Part shown: piece after piece, positions 41,358 through 50,957 of the stretch | How the letters are laid out: every line of letters starts with the position of its first letter | Numbering within the stretch: the first letter of the stretch is position 1 | Assembly (NCBI GenBank): GCA_963814095.1 | Contig: CAWFBT010000024.1 | Coordinates: 1-64,000 of the forward strand | Length of the DNA: 64,000 nucleotides | Direction of reading: 5' to 3' | DNA from: JACVRW01 sp963814095 | GTDB taxonomy: Bacteria; Actinomycetota; Thermoleophilia; Solirubrobacterales; Thermoleophilaceae | Notes under the pieces: model-generated | The model's database searches: none | What the model saw: the letters and a program-made list of their open reading frames with translations, nothing else | Told to the model about the DNA's origin: nothing | Program-made: the position numbers and the translations under genes

Positions 41358-42164
41358 TTGCGGCGCTGGGCCATTGTCGCCCTGATACCGGCGGCCCTCC
41401 CGTGCACAGCGGCCGCGCAGCCTCCGCGCACCGCCAAGCTCGTGGCGGCCGGCGACATCGCCTGCCACGCGCGCCAGGTGCCGACGCGTACCACGTGTCG
41501 GCAGGCCTACACCGCCCAGCTCGTTAAGCGGCTAGCCCCCAACGTCGTGGCGACGCTCGGGGACGCCCACCAGGGACACGGCACGCTCGCCAACCTCCTC
41601 GCCTCGTATGCCCCGACCTGGGGCGCGTTCCGGCGGATTACTCGCCCCGCGCTCGGCAACCACGAGTACCTCCCGAGCCCGCACCGGCGTCGCGCGGCGG
41701 GCTACTTCGCCTACTTCGGCCGGCGGGCAGGGCCGCCCCGGGGCTACTACACCTATCGGCTCGCGGGCTGGCGCATCGTCGTCCTGAACTCGGGCGCGCT
41801 CGATTACGCCCGCAACTCGCGACGGCTGCGCAATGACTGCTACCCCGTGTCCTGTTCCCGGCGCAGCCGGCAGGTCCGCTGGCTGCGCCGGCTGATGCGC
41901 CGCCTGACCCCGAACCGCTGTGTGATTGCGTACTGGCACCACGCTCGCTACAGCTCGGCCAATCCGGGACCTTCGCGCGAGCTCCGCTACGTGTATCAAG
42001 CGCTCTATGAGGGCGGCGCTGAGCTCGCGCTCGTCGGCCACTCGCACAGCTACGAGCGCTTCGGGCTCGATGGACGGGCGCGGCCGGCTGCGGCGCCGCG
42101 GGGTACGCCAGTTCGTGGTGGGCACGGGCGGGGCGGACCGCGCCGCGCCGCCGCGGCGGCGTGA
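41358..42164 (+). CDS. secreted calcineurin-like phosphoesterase, C-terminus frameshifted
   Basis: Start TTG at 41358 opens a signal peptide (RRWAIVALIPAALPCTAAAQ). The metallophosphoesterase motifs follow: AAGDIACH, LGDAHQGHG (GDxxY/H-type), ALGNHEY (GNHE), YWHHARYSS and VGHSHSYERFG (GHxH). After the last motif the frame ends in a low-complexity run, whereas another frame from about 42080 to 42336 encodes the expected tail (GVRQFVVGTGGADR, FGVLELTLHPGRYRYRF). A one-base indel near 42070-42095 thus displaces the last 85 residues. The catalytic domain is complete; the indel may be real or a consensus error. Confidence 0.72.
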   Translation: MRRWAIVALIPAALPCTAAAQPPRTAKLVAAGDIACHARQVPTRTTCRQAYTAQLVKRLAPNVVATLGDAHQGHGTLANLLASYAPTWGAFRRITRPALGNHEYLPSPHRRRAAGYFAYFGRRAGPPRGYYTYRLAGWRIVVLNSGALDYARNSRRLRNDCYPVSCSRRSRQVRWLRRLMRRLTPNRCVIAYWHHARYSSANPGPSRELRYVYQALYEGGAELALVGHSHSYERFGLDGRARPAAAPRGTPVRGGHGRGGPRRAAAAA

Positions 42165-42337
42165 CCGGGGCAGCCAGTTCTTCGACCGCAGCCTCGCCTT
42201 CGGCGTGCTCGAGCTGACCCTGCACCCCGGCCGCTATCGCTATCGCTTCGTGCGCGAGGACGGGGCGACGCTCGACCGGGGAGGCGGGCGCTGCCACCGC
42301 CGGCCGGCCGACAGGCGCCGGCAGCGCAGGCCATAGG

Positions 42338-43144
42338 ATGGCTTCGATGGACGTCGATCAGATCAAGCAGCGCCAGGCCCTGATCTGGGGTCAGGGCGAC
42401 TACGCGGCCCTGTCCGAGCAGCTGCGGCCGGCGGCGATCGAGCTCCGCGACGCATGTGCCGTGTCCGCCGGCCAGGAGGTGCTCGACGTGGCGGCGGGCG
42501 ACGGCAACTTCGCGCTCGCCTGCGCCCAGGAGGGCGCGAGCGTGGTGGCCTCCGACATCTCACCGGGGATGGTCGAGCGCGGACGGGCGCGCGCGGCGGC
42601 CGAGGGCTACGACGTCGAGTGGCTCGAGGCGGATGCCGAGGAGCTGCCCTTCGAGGACGAGCGCTTCGACTGCGCCGGCTCGGTGTTCGGCGCGATGATC
42701 GCGCCGCGGCCCGAGCGGGTGGCGTCGGAGCTGATCCGCGTCGTTAGGCCCGGCGGCACGGTCGGGATGACCGCCTGGCGCCCGGACAGCCTCGTGCCGA
42801 AGATCGGCGAGATCCTCCGCAAGTACGTGCCGGGTGCGCCGGTGGGGCCCTCGTCAGAGGAGTGGGCCGACGAGGAGACCGCACGGGCGCGCTTCGACGG
42901 CCTCGCCTCCCGGCTTGATTTCGAGGTCCGCACCCTGACGACCGAGGCCGGTTCGCCGGAGGAGTACCTCGAGCGCCTATGCAGCGGCTCTCCGCCGCTC
43001 GTCGCGGCGAAGACGGCGATGCCGCCGGAGTCCTACGAGGGGATGACGGGCGAGGTGTTCGACTACGTCCGCAGCCAGAGCGATGGCGGGCCGGTGCGGC
43101 TCGACAGCGATTACGCGCTGATCGTCGCCCGCAAGCGCGGGTGA
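42338..43144 (+). CDS. class I SAM-dependent methyltransferase
   Basis: 268 aa. Motif I VLDVAAGDGNFALACA near residue 49, motif post-I SDISPGMVERGRARA, then WLEADAEELPFEDERFD and the motif III region VVRPGGTVGMTAW. This resembles UbiE/Methyltransf_11 enzymes acting on small molecules; the acceptor is unknown. ATG at 42338 or 42347 (MDVDQIKQRQ) could start it. The stop overlaps the truA GTG (GTGA). Confidence 0.85.
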   Translation: MASMDVDQIKQRQALIWGQGDYAALSEQLRPAAIELRDACAVSAGQEVLDVAAGDGNFALACAQEGASVVASDISPGMVERGRARAAAEGYDVEWLEADAEELPFEDERFDCAGSVFGAMIAPRPERVASELIRVVRPGGTVGMTAWRPDSLVPKIGEILRKYVPGAPVGPSSEEWADEETARARFDGLASRLDFEVRTLTTEAGSPEEYLERLCSGSPPLVAAKTAMPPESYEGMTGEVFDYVRSQSDGGPVRLDSDYALIVARKRG

Positions 43145-43848
43145 GCGCCCGGCTTCTACTCGAATACGACGGCACGGAGTTCGCCGGCTGGGCGCGCCAG
43201 CCGGGACGGCGCACCGTGCAGGGGGTTGTGGAGGAGGCGCTCGCCACCGTGCTGCGCCAGCCGGTCGAGTTGACGGTCGCGGGCCGCACGGACCGGGGCG
43301 TGCACGCCCGCGGCCAGGTCGCGAGCCATGCGGGCTCGCCCGCGCCGCTGCGGAACCTGAATGCGCTGCTGCCCCCGGACGTGGCGGCGCTGCGCAGCGA
43401 GGATGCGCCGGACGGCTTCGACGCGCGCCGCGACGCCCGCAGCCGCACCTATCGCTACCGCGTGCTCACGCGGGCCGCGCCTAGTCCATTCGAGCAGCAC
43501 AGGGCGCTCTGGTGGACGCGTCCGCTCGACCGCGCGGCGCTCGGCGAGTGCGCGGCGGCGCTGCCCGGGATACACGACTTCACGGCCTTCACGCCGACCG
43601 ACACCGAGCACGTGCGCTTCGAGCGCGAGGTGCTGCGCGCCGAGTGGGTGCAGGAGTCCGGCGACGTGCTGGCCTTCTGGATCGAGGCGGACACGTTCAT
43701 GCGCCACATGGTGCGGGTGCTCGTGGGGACGATGCTGGACGGTGTCAGGCCGGACGACTTCAGGCGACTTCTGGAGGGAAGGCCGCGCAGCGAGGCGGGG
43801 GCGACCGCCCCGCCTCAGGGCCTTTACCTGGAGTCAGTCCGCTACTGA
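43141..43848 (+). CDS. truA: tRNA pseudouridine(38-40) synthase
   Basis: TruA, 235 aa, makes pseudouridine in the anticodon stem-loop. The catalytic Asp is D51 in the invariant AGRTDRGVHARGQV. Other landmarks: LEYDGTEFAGWARQPGRRTVQG, RTYRYRV and FMRHMVRVLVGTMLDG. GTG at 43141 overlaps the methyltransferase stop; longer in-frame starts lie within that gene. surE follows after 22 bases. Confidence 0.96.
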   Translation: MSARLLLEYDGTEFAGWARQPGRRTVQGVVEEALATVLRQPVELTVAGRTDRGVHARGQVASHAGSPAPLRNLNALLPPDVAALRSEDAPDGFDARRDARSRTYRYRVLTRAAPSPFEQHRALWWTRPLDRAALGECAAALPGIHDFTAFTPTDTEHVRFEREVLRAEWVQESGDVLAFWIEADTFMRHMVRVLVGTMLDGVRPDDFRRLLEGRPRSEAGATAPPQGLYLESVRY

Positions 43849-43870
43849 GTACCCTGGAGCCGCGCCCCCA

Positions 43871-44692
43871 ATGAAGGTCCTTCTCACCAACGACGACGGC
43901 ATCACAGCCACCGGCCTGAACGTCATGCGCCGCGCCCTGCTCGAGGTGCCGGACGTCGAACTCGCAGTGATCGCGCCCGACGCCAATCGGAGCGCCACCG
44001 CCCGCAGCATCACGATCCGGGAGCCGCTCTGGGTCGAGGAGATCGAGTTCGGCGACGGCACCACCGGATTCGCCACCGACGGCACGCCCGTGGACTGCGT
44101 GCGCTTCGCGGCGCTGGGACTGATCGAGTTCGTGCCCGAGCTGATCGTGTCCGGCATCAATCACGGCGCCAACCTCGGAGACGACATCACCTACTCCGGC
44201 ACCGTGGCCGCCGCGCTCGAGGGCATCATGCTCGGCATCCCCGCGATCGCCGTCTCGCAACAGGCCGACCACGGCGCGATGGACTTCCGCGCCGGCCGTT
44301 CCTGGGACCGCGAGCACTTCGAGCACGCCGCCGGCTTCGTCGCACGGCTCGTCGACGAGCTCGACGACGTCGAGATCCCCGAGGGCACGCTGCTGAACGT
44401 GAACTCACCCGCCGGTGAGCCGCGCGGGGTGCGCGCCGGACGGCTCGGCAAGCGCGAGTACAACGACCGCATGGAGCTCGCCGAGGAGGACGCGGGCGGC
44501 CGTCGCCGTTACACGATGTACGGCATGGAGCCCGGCTACACGCCCGAGGACGGGACCGACTTCGCGGCGATCGCGGACGGCTTCATCGCGGTCACGCCGC
44601 TGCACTTCGACCTGAACGACCAGGCCGGCATCGACCGCCTGTCCGGCTTCGAGCTCGACCGGCTGCTGCGCCCGGCAGCGCGCGAGGTTTGA
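43871..44692 (+). CDS. surE: 5'/3'-nucleotidase SurE
   Basis: SurE, 273 aa, a metal-dependent phosphatase acting on nucleoside monophosphates. The N-terminal NDDGI motif with D8 and D9, the APDANRSATARSIT Ser loop and the SGINHGANLGDDITYSGTV block are standard. The ATG at 43871 is 22 bases after truA; the 3' end overlaps ligA by four bases (TTGA). Confidence 0.95.
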   Translation: MKVLLTNDDGITATGLNVMRRALLEVPDVELAVIAPDANRSATARSITIREPLWVEEIEFGDGTTGFATDGTPVDCVRFAALGLIEFVPELIVSGINHGANLGDDITYSGTVAAALEGIMLGIPAIAVSQQADHGAMDFRAGRSWDREHFEHAAGFVARLVDELDDVEIPEGTLLNVNSPAGEPRGVRAGRLGKREYNDRMELAEEDAGGRRRYTMYGMEPGYTPEDGTDFAAIADGFIAVTPLHFDLNDQAGIDRLSGFELDRLLRPAAREV

Positions 44693-46713
44693 GCGCCGTA
44701 CCAAAGGAGGCGACGGGGCGGGCCGGCGAGCTCCGCAAGCAGCTCGAGTACCACGGACACCGCTACTACGTCCTCGACGACCCCGAGATCACCGACGTCG
44801 AGTACGACGCGCTGCTGAACGAGCTGCGTGACCTCGAGCGGGACCATCCCGATCTGCTCACGCCGGACTCGCCCACCCAGCGCATCGGCGGTCAGCCGCT
44901 CGACAAGTTCGACGAGGTCCGGCATCTGCAGCCGATGCTGTCGCTCGCCAACGCCCGCAACGAGGACGAGCTCGCCGCATGGGTGCTCCGCTCGGAGCGC
45001 TATCTCGCGCGTCAGGGCGTCGAGATGGGCGAGGTGCACTTCGTGACCGAGCCAAAGATCGACGGGCTCGCGATCTCGCTCGTCTACGAGGACGGCGCGC
45101 TCGTCCGGGGCGCTACGCGCGGCAACGGCGAGGTGGGCGAGGACGTGACGCAGAACCTGCGCACGATCGGCGCGATCCCGCTGCGGATCGAGGACGCGCC
45201 GCGGCTGCTCGAGGTGCGCGGTGAGATCTACCTGCCGCTGGCCGCCTTCGCGGCGCTCAACGAGCAGCGAGCCGCTGCCGGCGAGCCCACCTACGCGAAC
45301 CCGCGCAACACCGCCGCGGGCTCGATCCGCCAGCTCGACCCGCAGCTGACCGCGACGCGGCCGCTGTCGATGTGGTGCTACAGCGTCGGCGCCACCGACG
45401 GGCTCGAGTTCGACTCGCACGCCGAGTCGCTCGAGTGGCTGCGCGAGCATGGCTTCCGCGTGAACCAGGACGTCGAGGTGCTCGACACCGTCGACGAGGT
45501 CGTGGCGGCCTGCAAGGCCTGGGAGGAGCGCCGCCACCGGCTCGACTTCGAGATCGACGGCGTCGTCGTGAAGGTCGACGACCTCGACCTGCAGCGCCAG
45601 CTCGGCGTGGTCGGGCGTGAGCCGCGCGGGGCGATCGCCTGGAAGTTCCCGCCGACGACGGCGCAGACGATCCTCGAGCAGGTGGCGTGGAACGTCGGGC
45701 GCACCGGCAACATGATCCCGTTCGCGGTGCTGAAGCCGGTGCAGGTGTCGGGCGTGACGGTCAGGCAGGCGACGCTTCACAACGAGGAGGACCTGCACCG
45801 CAAGGACGTCCGCGAGGGCGACGAGGTGATCGTGATGCGCGCGGGGGACGTGATCCCGCAGGTCGTATCGCCCACCTCGAAGGCGCAGCGCTCGAAGAAG
45901 CGGGCCGCTCCGCCGCAGCCGCCTGAGAAGTGCCCCGCCTGCGGGACGCCCACGATCAAGCCCGAGGAGGGCGTCTGGACGATCTGCCCGAACCGCGCCG
46001 GCTGCCCGGGCCAGGTCCTACAGGCGGTCAAGCACTTCGTCGGCGCGCTCGACATCGACGGGCTCGGCGAGGAGAACGTCAAGCGCTTTCTCGACGAGGG
46101 CCTGATCAAGACCTTCGCCGACCTCTACGACCTCACCGTCGAGCGACTCACCCAGCTCGACCGCTTCGGAGAGGTGTCCGCCGGAAATCTCGTCAACGCG
46201 ATCGAGGCCTCGAAGCAGCAGCCGTTCGAGCGCGTGATCTACGGGCTCGGGCTGCCCGGCATCGGCTACGTGAACGCGCGCAACCTGGCGCGTCGTTTCC
46301 GCTCGATGGACGCGCTGCTCGACGCGAGCGACGAGCAGCTCGCCGAGGTCGAGGGGATGGGGCCGATCCTCGCCACGTCCGTGCACGACTCGCTCGCCGA
46401 GCCACGCGTGCGCGAGGTGATCGATCAGCTGAAGGGCCACGGGCTGCAGATGGAGGAGGAGGGGCCCGCGCCGCCGACGGAGGGACCGTTCGTGGGGAAG
46501 ACGGTGGTGCTCACGGGAACGTTGCCGAACCTGACGCGACCGGAGGCGACGGCGCGCATCGAGGCGGCGGGCGGCAAGGTCACCGGCTCGGTGTCGAAGA
46601 ACACGGACTACCTGGTGGCCGGCGCCGACGCGGGCTCGAAGCTGACGAAGGCGCAGGAGCTCGGCACCGAGGTCCTCGACGAGGACGGGCTGCTGAAGCT
46701 GCTGCCGGGCTAA
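44689..46713 (+). CDS. ligA: NAD-dependent DNA ligase
   Basis: LigA, 674 aa. The nucleophile is K123 in TEPKIDG. Domain order is regular: Ia (YYVLDDPEITDVEYDALL), adenylation, OB fold, zinc finger with Cys in CPACG and CPNRAGC, helix-hairpin-helix repeats (GLPGIGYVNARNLA, EGMGPILATS) and a BRCT domain (FVGKTVVLTGTLPNLTR). The TTG at 44689 overlaps the surE stop; no ATG or GTG is available near the family start. The TAA stop shares CTAA with the convergent cyclase gene. Confidence 0.97.
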   Translation: MSAVPKEATGRAGELRKQLEYHGHRYYVLDDPEITDVEYDALLNELRDLERDHPDLLTPDSPTQRIGGQPLDKFDEVRHLQPMLSLANARNEDELAAWVLRSERYLARQGVEMGEVHFVTEPKIDGLAISLVYEDGALVRGATRGNGEVGEDVTQNLRTIGAIPLRIEDAPRLLEVRGEIYLPLAAFAALNEQRAAAGEPTYANPRNTAAGSIRQLDPQLTATRPLSMWCYSVGATDGLEFDSHAESLEWLREHGFRVNQDVEVLDTVDEVVAACKAWEERRHRLDFEIDGVVVKVDDLDLQRQLGVVGREPRGAIAWKFPPTTAQTILEQVAWNVGRTGNMIPFAVLKPVQVSGVTVRQATLHNEEDLHRKDVREGDEVIVMRAGDVIPQVVSPTSKAQRSKKRAAPPQPPEKCPACGTPTIKPEEGVWTICPNRAGCPGQVLQAVKHFVGALDIDGLGEENVKRFLDEGLIKTFADLYDLTVERLTQLDRFGEVSAGNLVNAIEASKQQPFERVIYGLGLPGIGYVNARNLARRFRSMDALLDASDEQLAEVEGMGPILATSVHDSLAEPRVREVIDQLKGHGLQMEEEGPAPPTEGPFVGKTVVLTGTLPNLTRPEATARIEAAGGKVTGSVSKNTDYLVAGADAGSKLTKAQELGTEVLDEDGLLKLLPG

Positions 46714-48221
46714 CGCGGCAGCGCCACGCCGGTCCGGCCGGGCCGCCCCGCCAGGAAGGCCGGCTCGCCGAGCCGCCAGGCATCCGTCTCCGCACCGTGC
46801 GCGCGCCGCAGCGCGGCCTCTGAGCTGAGCACGCGGTCCGTGTGCTCGCGCGCGAGCCGCGACAGGCGCGCGGCCTCGTTGACCGGGTCGCCGATCACGG
46901 TGTACTCGAAACGCTGCTCGGCGCCGACGTTGCCGGCCACGGCCGGGCCGGCCGAGACGCCGATGCCGAAGTCGACCTGCGGGACCTCCCCGCGCAGCCG
47001 CCGCGAGAGCTCGCGCGCGGTTGCGAGCGCGTCAGCGGCCGGATCGGAGCTCGCGACGGGGGCGCCGAAGACGCAGAGCGCGGCATCGCCCTCGAACTTG
47101 TTCACGAGCCCGCGCCGCTCCTCGACGGTCTCGACGACGACACGGAAGAACAGGTTGAGGAGCCGCACGACCTCGGTCGGCGGCATTGATAGCGCCATCG
47201 ACGTCGAGCCGACCAGGTCGACGTACAGCACCCCGACCTCGCGCTCCTCCCCTCCAAGCCGCGGGGGATCGCGCAGCGCAGCGCGCGCGACGTCCTCACC
47301 GACCTGGCGGCCGAAGAGATCGCGCAGCCGCTCGCGTTCGGAGAGGCCGTCGGCCATGCGGTTGAAGCCTGCCTGCAGCAAGCCGACCTCGCTGCCGTCA
47401 TCGATGGTTACGCGCGCATCGAGGTCACCCTCCTCGACCCGCTCGAGCGCGGCGCGCACCGAGTTGATCGGATCCGCGATCGCGCGCGCGGCGAAGACGG
47501 TCGCGATCATTCCGGCCGTCAACGCGACCGCGCCGAGGAAGAGCCCGGCGGCGGCGATGTCCTGGGGGTCGACGTCAGGCTTCGTGAGCCCGACCACGCC
47601 GATCACGACCACGCCGAGGACGGGCACCCCGGTCCCGAGCGACCAGGCGAAGAGAAGCCGGGTGCGCACGCCGGGCGCGACGGCCCGCGACGGCGGCAGC
47701 GCGGTGAGCGCCCGCGCTGTCACCGGCCGCATGGCGCGCTCGAGGAACAGGTACACGAGCGCGCAGGTGGTCTCGCCCCCGAGCCACGCCGTCGCGGCCA
47801 TCACGCCCGCGAAGCCGGGGGACAGGGCGATCACGTTGAGCGCGAACAGGAGCACCCCGCCGCCCGCCCAGGCGAGACCGTCCAGCTTGACCGAGTAGTA
47901 CGCGAAGCCGAGCGTCAGATGCCGCTCGCGCTTGTCAGGCGGCCGCTCCTCCGCGAGCCAGCCGAGTCCCTCGTTGATGCGCCGGTCGCTCAGCCGCGAG
48001 ATCGCCATCCCGGCGAGCACGAAGTAGACGGCCATGAAGGGCACGTTGAGGAGGGCGATCTCGGCCCTGTCCTCGCCGGCCGCGAGGATCGGGATCAGGA
48101 AGCCGATCGAGCACAGCACGAGGAGGCTGCCCGCCGCGTTGGCGAGCCAGCCGACCCAGTGGACCCGGCGCCGCGTGACCTCGATCAGCTGGACGCCCGA
48201 GCTCGCGCTGGTGGCGCCCAT
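46710..48221 (-). CDS. membrane-bound class III adenylate/guanylate cyclase
   Basis: 503 aa. Six hydrophobic helices (about residues 22-45, 55-75, 115-160, 190-212 and 222-245) lead into a HAMP-like segment (ADPINSVRAALERVEEGDLDARV) and a C-terminal cyclase domain. The catalytic set is present: metal Asp in VLYVDLVGSTSM and in KFEGDAALCVFG, and the transition-state Asn/Arg in GDPVNEAARL. Residues fixing ATP or GTP are not clear enough to choose. It starts nine bases after the P450 stop, so the two share a message controlled by the operator at 49607-49636. Its TAG stop overlaps ligA. Confidence 0.9.
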   Translation of the reverse strand: MGATSASSGVQLIEVTRRRVHWVGWLANAAGSLLVLCSIGFLIPILAAGEDRAEIALLNVPFMAVYFVLAGMAISRLSDRRINEGLGWLAEERPPDKRERHLTLGFAYYSVKLDGLAWAGGGVLLFALNVIALSPGFAGVMAATAWLGGETTCALVYLFLERAMRPVTARALTALPPSRAVAPGVRTRLLFAWSLGTGVPVLGVVVIGVVGLTKPDVDPQDIAAAGLFLGAVALTAGMIATVFAARAIADPINSVRAALERVEEGDLDARVTIDDGSEVGLLQAGFNRMADGLSERERLRDLFGRQVGEDVARAALRDPPRLGGEEREVGVLYVDLVGSTSMALSMPPTEVVRLLNLFFRVVVETVEERRGLVNKFEGDAALCVFGAPVASSDPAADALATARELSRRLRGEVPQVDFGIGVSAGPAVAGNVGAEQRFEYTVIGDPVNEAARLSRLAREHTDRVLSSEAALRRAHGAETDAWRLGEPAFLAGRPGRTGVALPR

Positions 48222-48230
48222 CGGCGGGGC

Positions 48231-49565
48231 CTACCCCGCTACCGCGACCGGGCGCCGCTCGCGCAGCACCGCCCGGGCTCCGCCGCTCGGACGCACGGTG
48301 ATGTTGCGCCTGCGCGCCACCTCGGCGCCGTTCCCGGCGGGCCGCAGCTCGCAGCCGGCCAGCACCGCCCGCATCACGATCTGCATCTCGACCATCGCGA
48401 AGCTCGCCCCCACGCAGCGCCGGCGCCCGCCGCCGAAGGGGATCCAGGTGTAGGTGCCCGGTGCCTGCTCGAGGAAGCGCTCGGGGCGAAACTCATAGGG
48501 AGCCGGGTAGATCGCCGAGTCGTGGTGCAGCAGGTACGAGTTCGGCACGAGGCAGACGCCCGTGGGATACATCCAGCCGCCGACCTCGACCGGCTGCTTC
48601 ACGAGCCGCGGCTCGCAGTTCGGCAGCACGGGCCGGCAGCGGAGCGTCTCCTGGATCGTGGCCGTCAGGTACTCGTCGTTCCCCGAGTCGATCTCGTCGA
48701 CGAGCACGCCGAGCACGCGCGGGCTGCGGGCGAGCCGCTCGAAGGCCCAGGCGAGCGAGGTGGCCGTCGTCTCGTGGCCGGCCACCAGCATCGTCATCAG
48801 CTCGTCGCGCAGCTCCTGTGTCGACATCGGAGAGCCGTCCTCGTGGCGGGCCTCGAGCAGCATCGTGAGGATGTCCTCGCGCTCGCCCGGGTCGGCGCGG
48901 CGCTCATCGATGAGCTCGAAGATCAGCCGGTCCGACTCGGCCTGGCGACGCACGAACTCGGCGTAGGGACCCACCCGCGAGAGCAGCTTGGCGGCGTGCC
49001 CCTCGGGGTCGGGCGGCGTCAGGCTGATCGGCCGGTCGCCGAAGGCGAGCATTTCGCCGAGCCGGTCGCGCAGCGCGTCGAGCCGCGGGCCCGGGTCGAG
49101 CCCGAACACCGTGCGCAGGATGATCTCGAGCGTGAGGCGCTGCATGCGCGGGTGGAGCGGGAGCTCGCTGTCGCGCGGCCAGCTCTCGACCTCGCGCTCG
49201 GCGACCTCGGTCATCAGGTCGCTGAGGCGCGCCATCTGCTTGCCGTGGAAGGCCGGCAGCATCAGCTTGCGCTGCTCCATGTGCGGAGCCTCGTCGAGCA
49301 GGATCACCGAGTTCTTGCCGACGAGCGGCTCCAGCACCTTCGCGCCCTCGCCCGGGTGGAGGACTTCGGGCGACGCCGTGAAGACCTCCTTGACCTGCTC
49401 GGGGTCGGCGAGGATCACGAACGGCGGCGCGAGCGGGAAGCGCACGGTGAAGCGGCGCCCGTAGCGCGCCCGGAGCCGTTCGAGGTACGCGAGCGGCCGG
49501 TTCCAGAGACCAATCCCCTGCACGAGTGCGGGGAGGCGCGGCCCAGGCGGAAGCTGCGAGCTCAA
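48231..49565 (-). CDS. cytochrome P450
   Basis: 444 aa. The haem-binding loop is FGGGRRRCVG with the proximal Cys near residue 391; the I-helix motif is AGHETTATS and the K-helix ExxR is ETLRCRP. The N-terminus (PPGPRLPALVQG) resembles the proline-rich start of soluble actinobacterial CYPs. Redox partners and substrate are not evident; no ferredoxin gene is adjacent. Co-transcribed with the cyclase gene. It is preceded by a 13-bp perfect dyad containing TGTGA-N6-TCACA. Confidence 0.94.
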   Translation of the reverse strand: MSSQLPPGPRLPALVQGIGLWNRPLAYLERLRARYGRRFTVRFPLAPPFVILADPEQVKEVFTASPEVLHPGEGAKVLEPLVGKNSVILLDEAPHMEQRKLMLPAFHGKQMARLSDLMTEVAEREVESWPRDSELPLHPRMQRLTLEIILRTVFGLDPGPRLDALRDRLGEMLAFGDRPISLTPPDPEGHAAKLLSRVGPYAEFVRRQAESDRLIFELIDERRADPGEREDILTMLLEARHEDGSPMSTQELRDELMTMLVAGHETTATSLAWAFERLARSPRVLGVLVDEIDSGNDEYLTATIQETLRCRPVLPNCEPRLVKQPVEVGGWMYPTGVCLVPNSYLLHHDSAIYPAPYEFRPERFLEQAPGTYTWIPFGGGRRRCVGASFAMVEMQIVMRAVLAGCELRPAGNGAEVARRRNITVRPSGGARAVLRERRPVAVAG

Positions 49566-49606
49566 GATCCGAGAACCTCTTGGGGGAGAGTCTTAACGGA
49601 GGGGGC

Positions 49607-49636
49607 GCCGTTGTGTGACGATTGTCACACAACGGC
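49607..49636. promoter_or_regulatory. perfect CRP-like operator upstream of the P450-cyclase operon
   Basis: Arms GCCGTTGTGTGAC (49607-49619) and GTCACACAACGGC (49624-49636) are exact complements around GATT. The core TGTGA (49614-49618), six bases, TCACA (49625-49629) is the CRP/GlxR-type consensus. It lies 42 bases upstream of the P450 start and six beyond the D,D-carboxypeptidase stop, so a terminator role for the latter is possible, but no T tract follows. Confidence 0.75.
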
Positions 49637-49641
49637 AACTA

Positions 49642-50874
49642 TTACTGCGCCGCAATCGCCTGGGCCATCGAGTCCTGAAGGCCGCGGGCGCCCGGCGGAT
49701 ACACGTAGTTCATGAGGAACGAGAAGACGTAGACGTCGCCCGAGCGGGCGATGCAGTAGCCCGAGAGGGCGCTCACGTTCGACAGCGTGCCGGTCTTGGC
49801 GTGGCAGCGCGAGCGCGCGGGACCGCTTCGCATGCGCGTGGCGAGCGTGCCGTCGCGGCCCGCTATCGGCAGCGAGGTGAGGAAGTCCTGGGCGTAGTCG
49901 GTCTGGTCGAGCTCGTACAGCTCGGAGAGCAGCGTCACGACCTGGCGCGGCGACGAGCGGTCGGCGCGTGAGAGCCCGGAGCCGTCCGCCAGCCGGGCCC
50001 CCGAGCCGAGCCGCTTTGCGTACCCGGCGGCGAGCCGGGCGCCCGCGCGAGTCGTGCCCTTGCCGCGCGCCTGCAGGGCGAGACCCTTCAGGAGCATCTC
50101 GGCGAAGTAGTTGTCGGACGGCTTGTTGGTCAGCCGGATCAGCGTGGCCATCGGCGGTGAGTCGACGCTCGCGAGCACCTCCGCGTCCGCTGGGGCCACG
50201 CCCGCACGCGGTGTGAGTCGCACCCGCACGCCCCGTGCCTCGAGAGCGGCGTCGAGCCGGGCGGCGGCGAACAGCGGCGGGTTCGTCTGGAACGAGCCGC
50301 CGGTCTCGCTGCCGAGGCCGCGGTTGAACGCGAGTGCGGTGAGCGGCCCGACCCAGATCGAGGTGGAGTAGCCGGACTCCGGGCCGCCGCGGAGCGAGTC
50401 GAAGCGCGACTCGTCCCCGAGCACCCGGCCGGTGACGCGCGTGATCCCGGCCTCCTCGAGCAGCGCCGCCAGCTGCTCGACCGTGGCCCCGGACCCGTAG
50501 CTGCGGCGCGTGAAGGTGCGCGTCCCGAAGGTCGGGTCGCCGCCGCCGCGCAGATAGAGGTCGCCTCGCCACACGCCGTCCTCGTCGAGCTCGCCGAGCC
50601 CGCGCACCTCGGTGCCGAGCGTGCCCTCCGTCCCGAAGCGGGCCAGTGCGGCTGCGGTGGTGAACAGCTTCGTGTTCGACGCGAGGATGCGGGCGCGGTT
50701 CTCACGCCAGCGGAACACCGTCTCGCCGTCGGTCAGGTTCACCACGTAGGCCCCGGAGTGGGCGCCGGCGGCGCGCATGTTGCGAGTGAGGTTCTTGACG
50801 AGGGCGTCCTGCGCAGCGGCCGTGGCGGGGGCGGCGGCGAGGGCGGCGAGGGCGATCAGCGCGATTCGTCGCAT
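49642..50874 (-). CDS. dacB: D-alanyl-D-alanine carboxypeptidase, PBP4 family
   Basis: 410 aa. A signal peptide (MRRIALIALAALAAAPATAAAQ) is followed by the SxxK motif in ASNTKLF, the SDN motif in KPSDNYF, and KTGT in CHAKTGTLSNV. The insertion between SxxK and SDN, with the ELRGGGDP-like LRGGGDPTF, is typical of DacB/PBP4 class C enzymes. The ATG at 50874 is chosen because it begins the signal peptide; a longer frame to 51054 overlaps the divergent patatin gene. 83 bases separate the divergent starts. Confidence 0.92.
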   Translation of the reverse strand: MRRIALIALAALAAAPATAAAQDALVKNLTRNMRAAGAHSGAYVVNLTDGETVFRWRENRARILASNTKLFTTAAALARFGTEGTLGTEVRGLGELDEDGVWRGDLYLRGGGDPTFGTRTFTRRSYGSGATVEQLAALLEEAGITRVTGRVLGDESRFDSLRGGPESGYSTSIWVGPLTALAFNRGLGSETGGSFQTNPPLFAAARLDAALEARGVRVRLTPRAGVAPADAEVLASVDSPPMATLIRLTNKPSDNYFAEMLLKGLALQARGKGTTRAGARLAAGYAKRLGSGARLADGSGLSRADRSSPRQVVTLLSELYELDQTDYAQDFLTSLPIAGRDGTLATRMRSGPARSRCHAKTGTLSNVSALSGYCIARSGDVYVFSFLMNYVYPPGARGLQDSMAQAIAAQ

Positions 50875-50957
50875 CAGAGAGGACCAACACGCTAACGACA
50901 CTTCCGGAGCGCTGTTCCGGCGCCCACGCCCGGGCCATCGGCCATACTCATGCCCCG

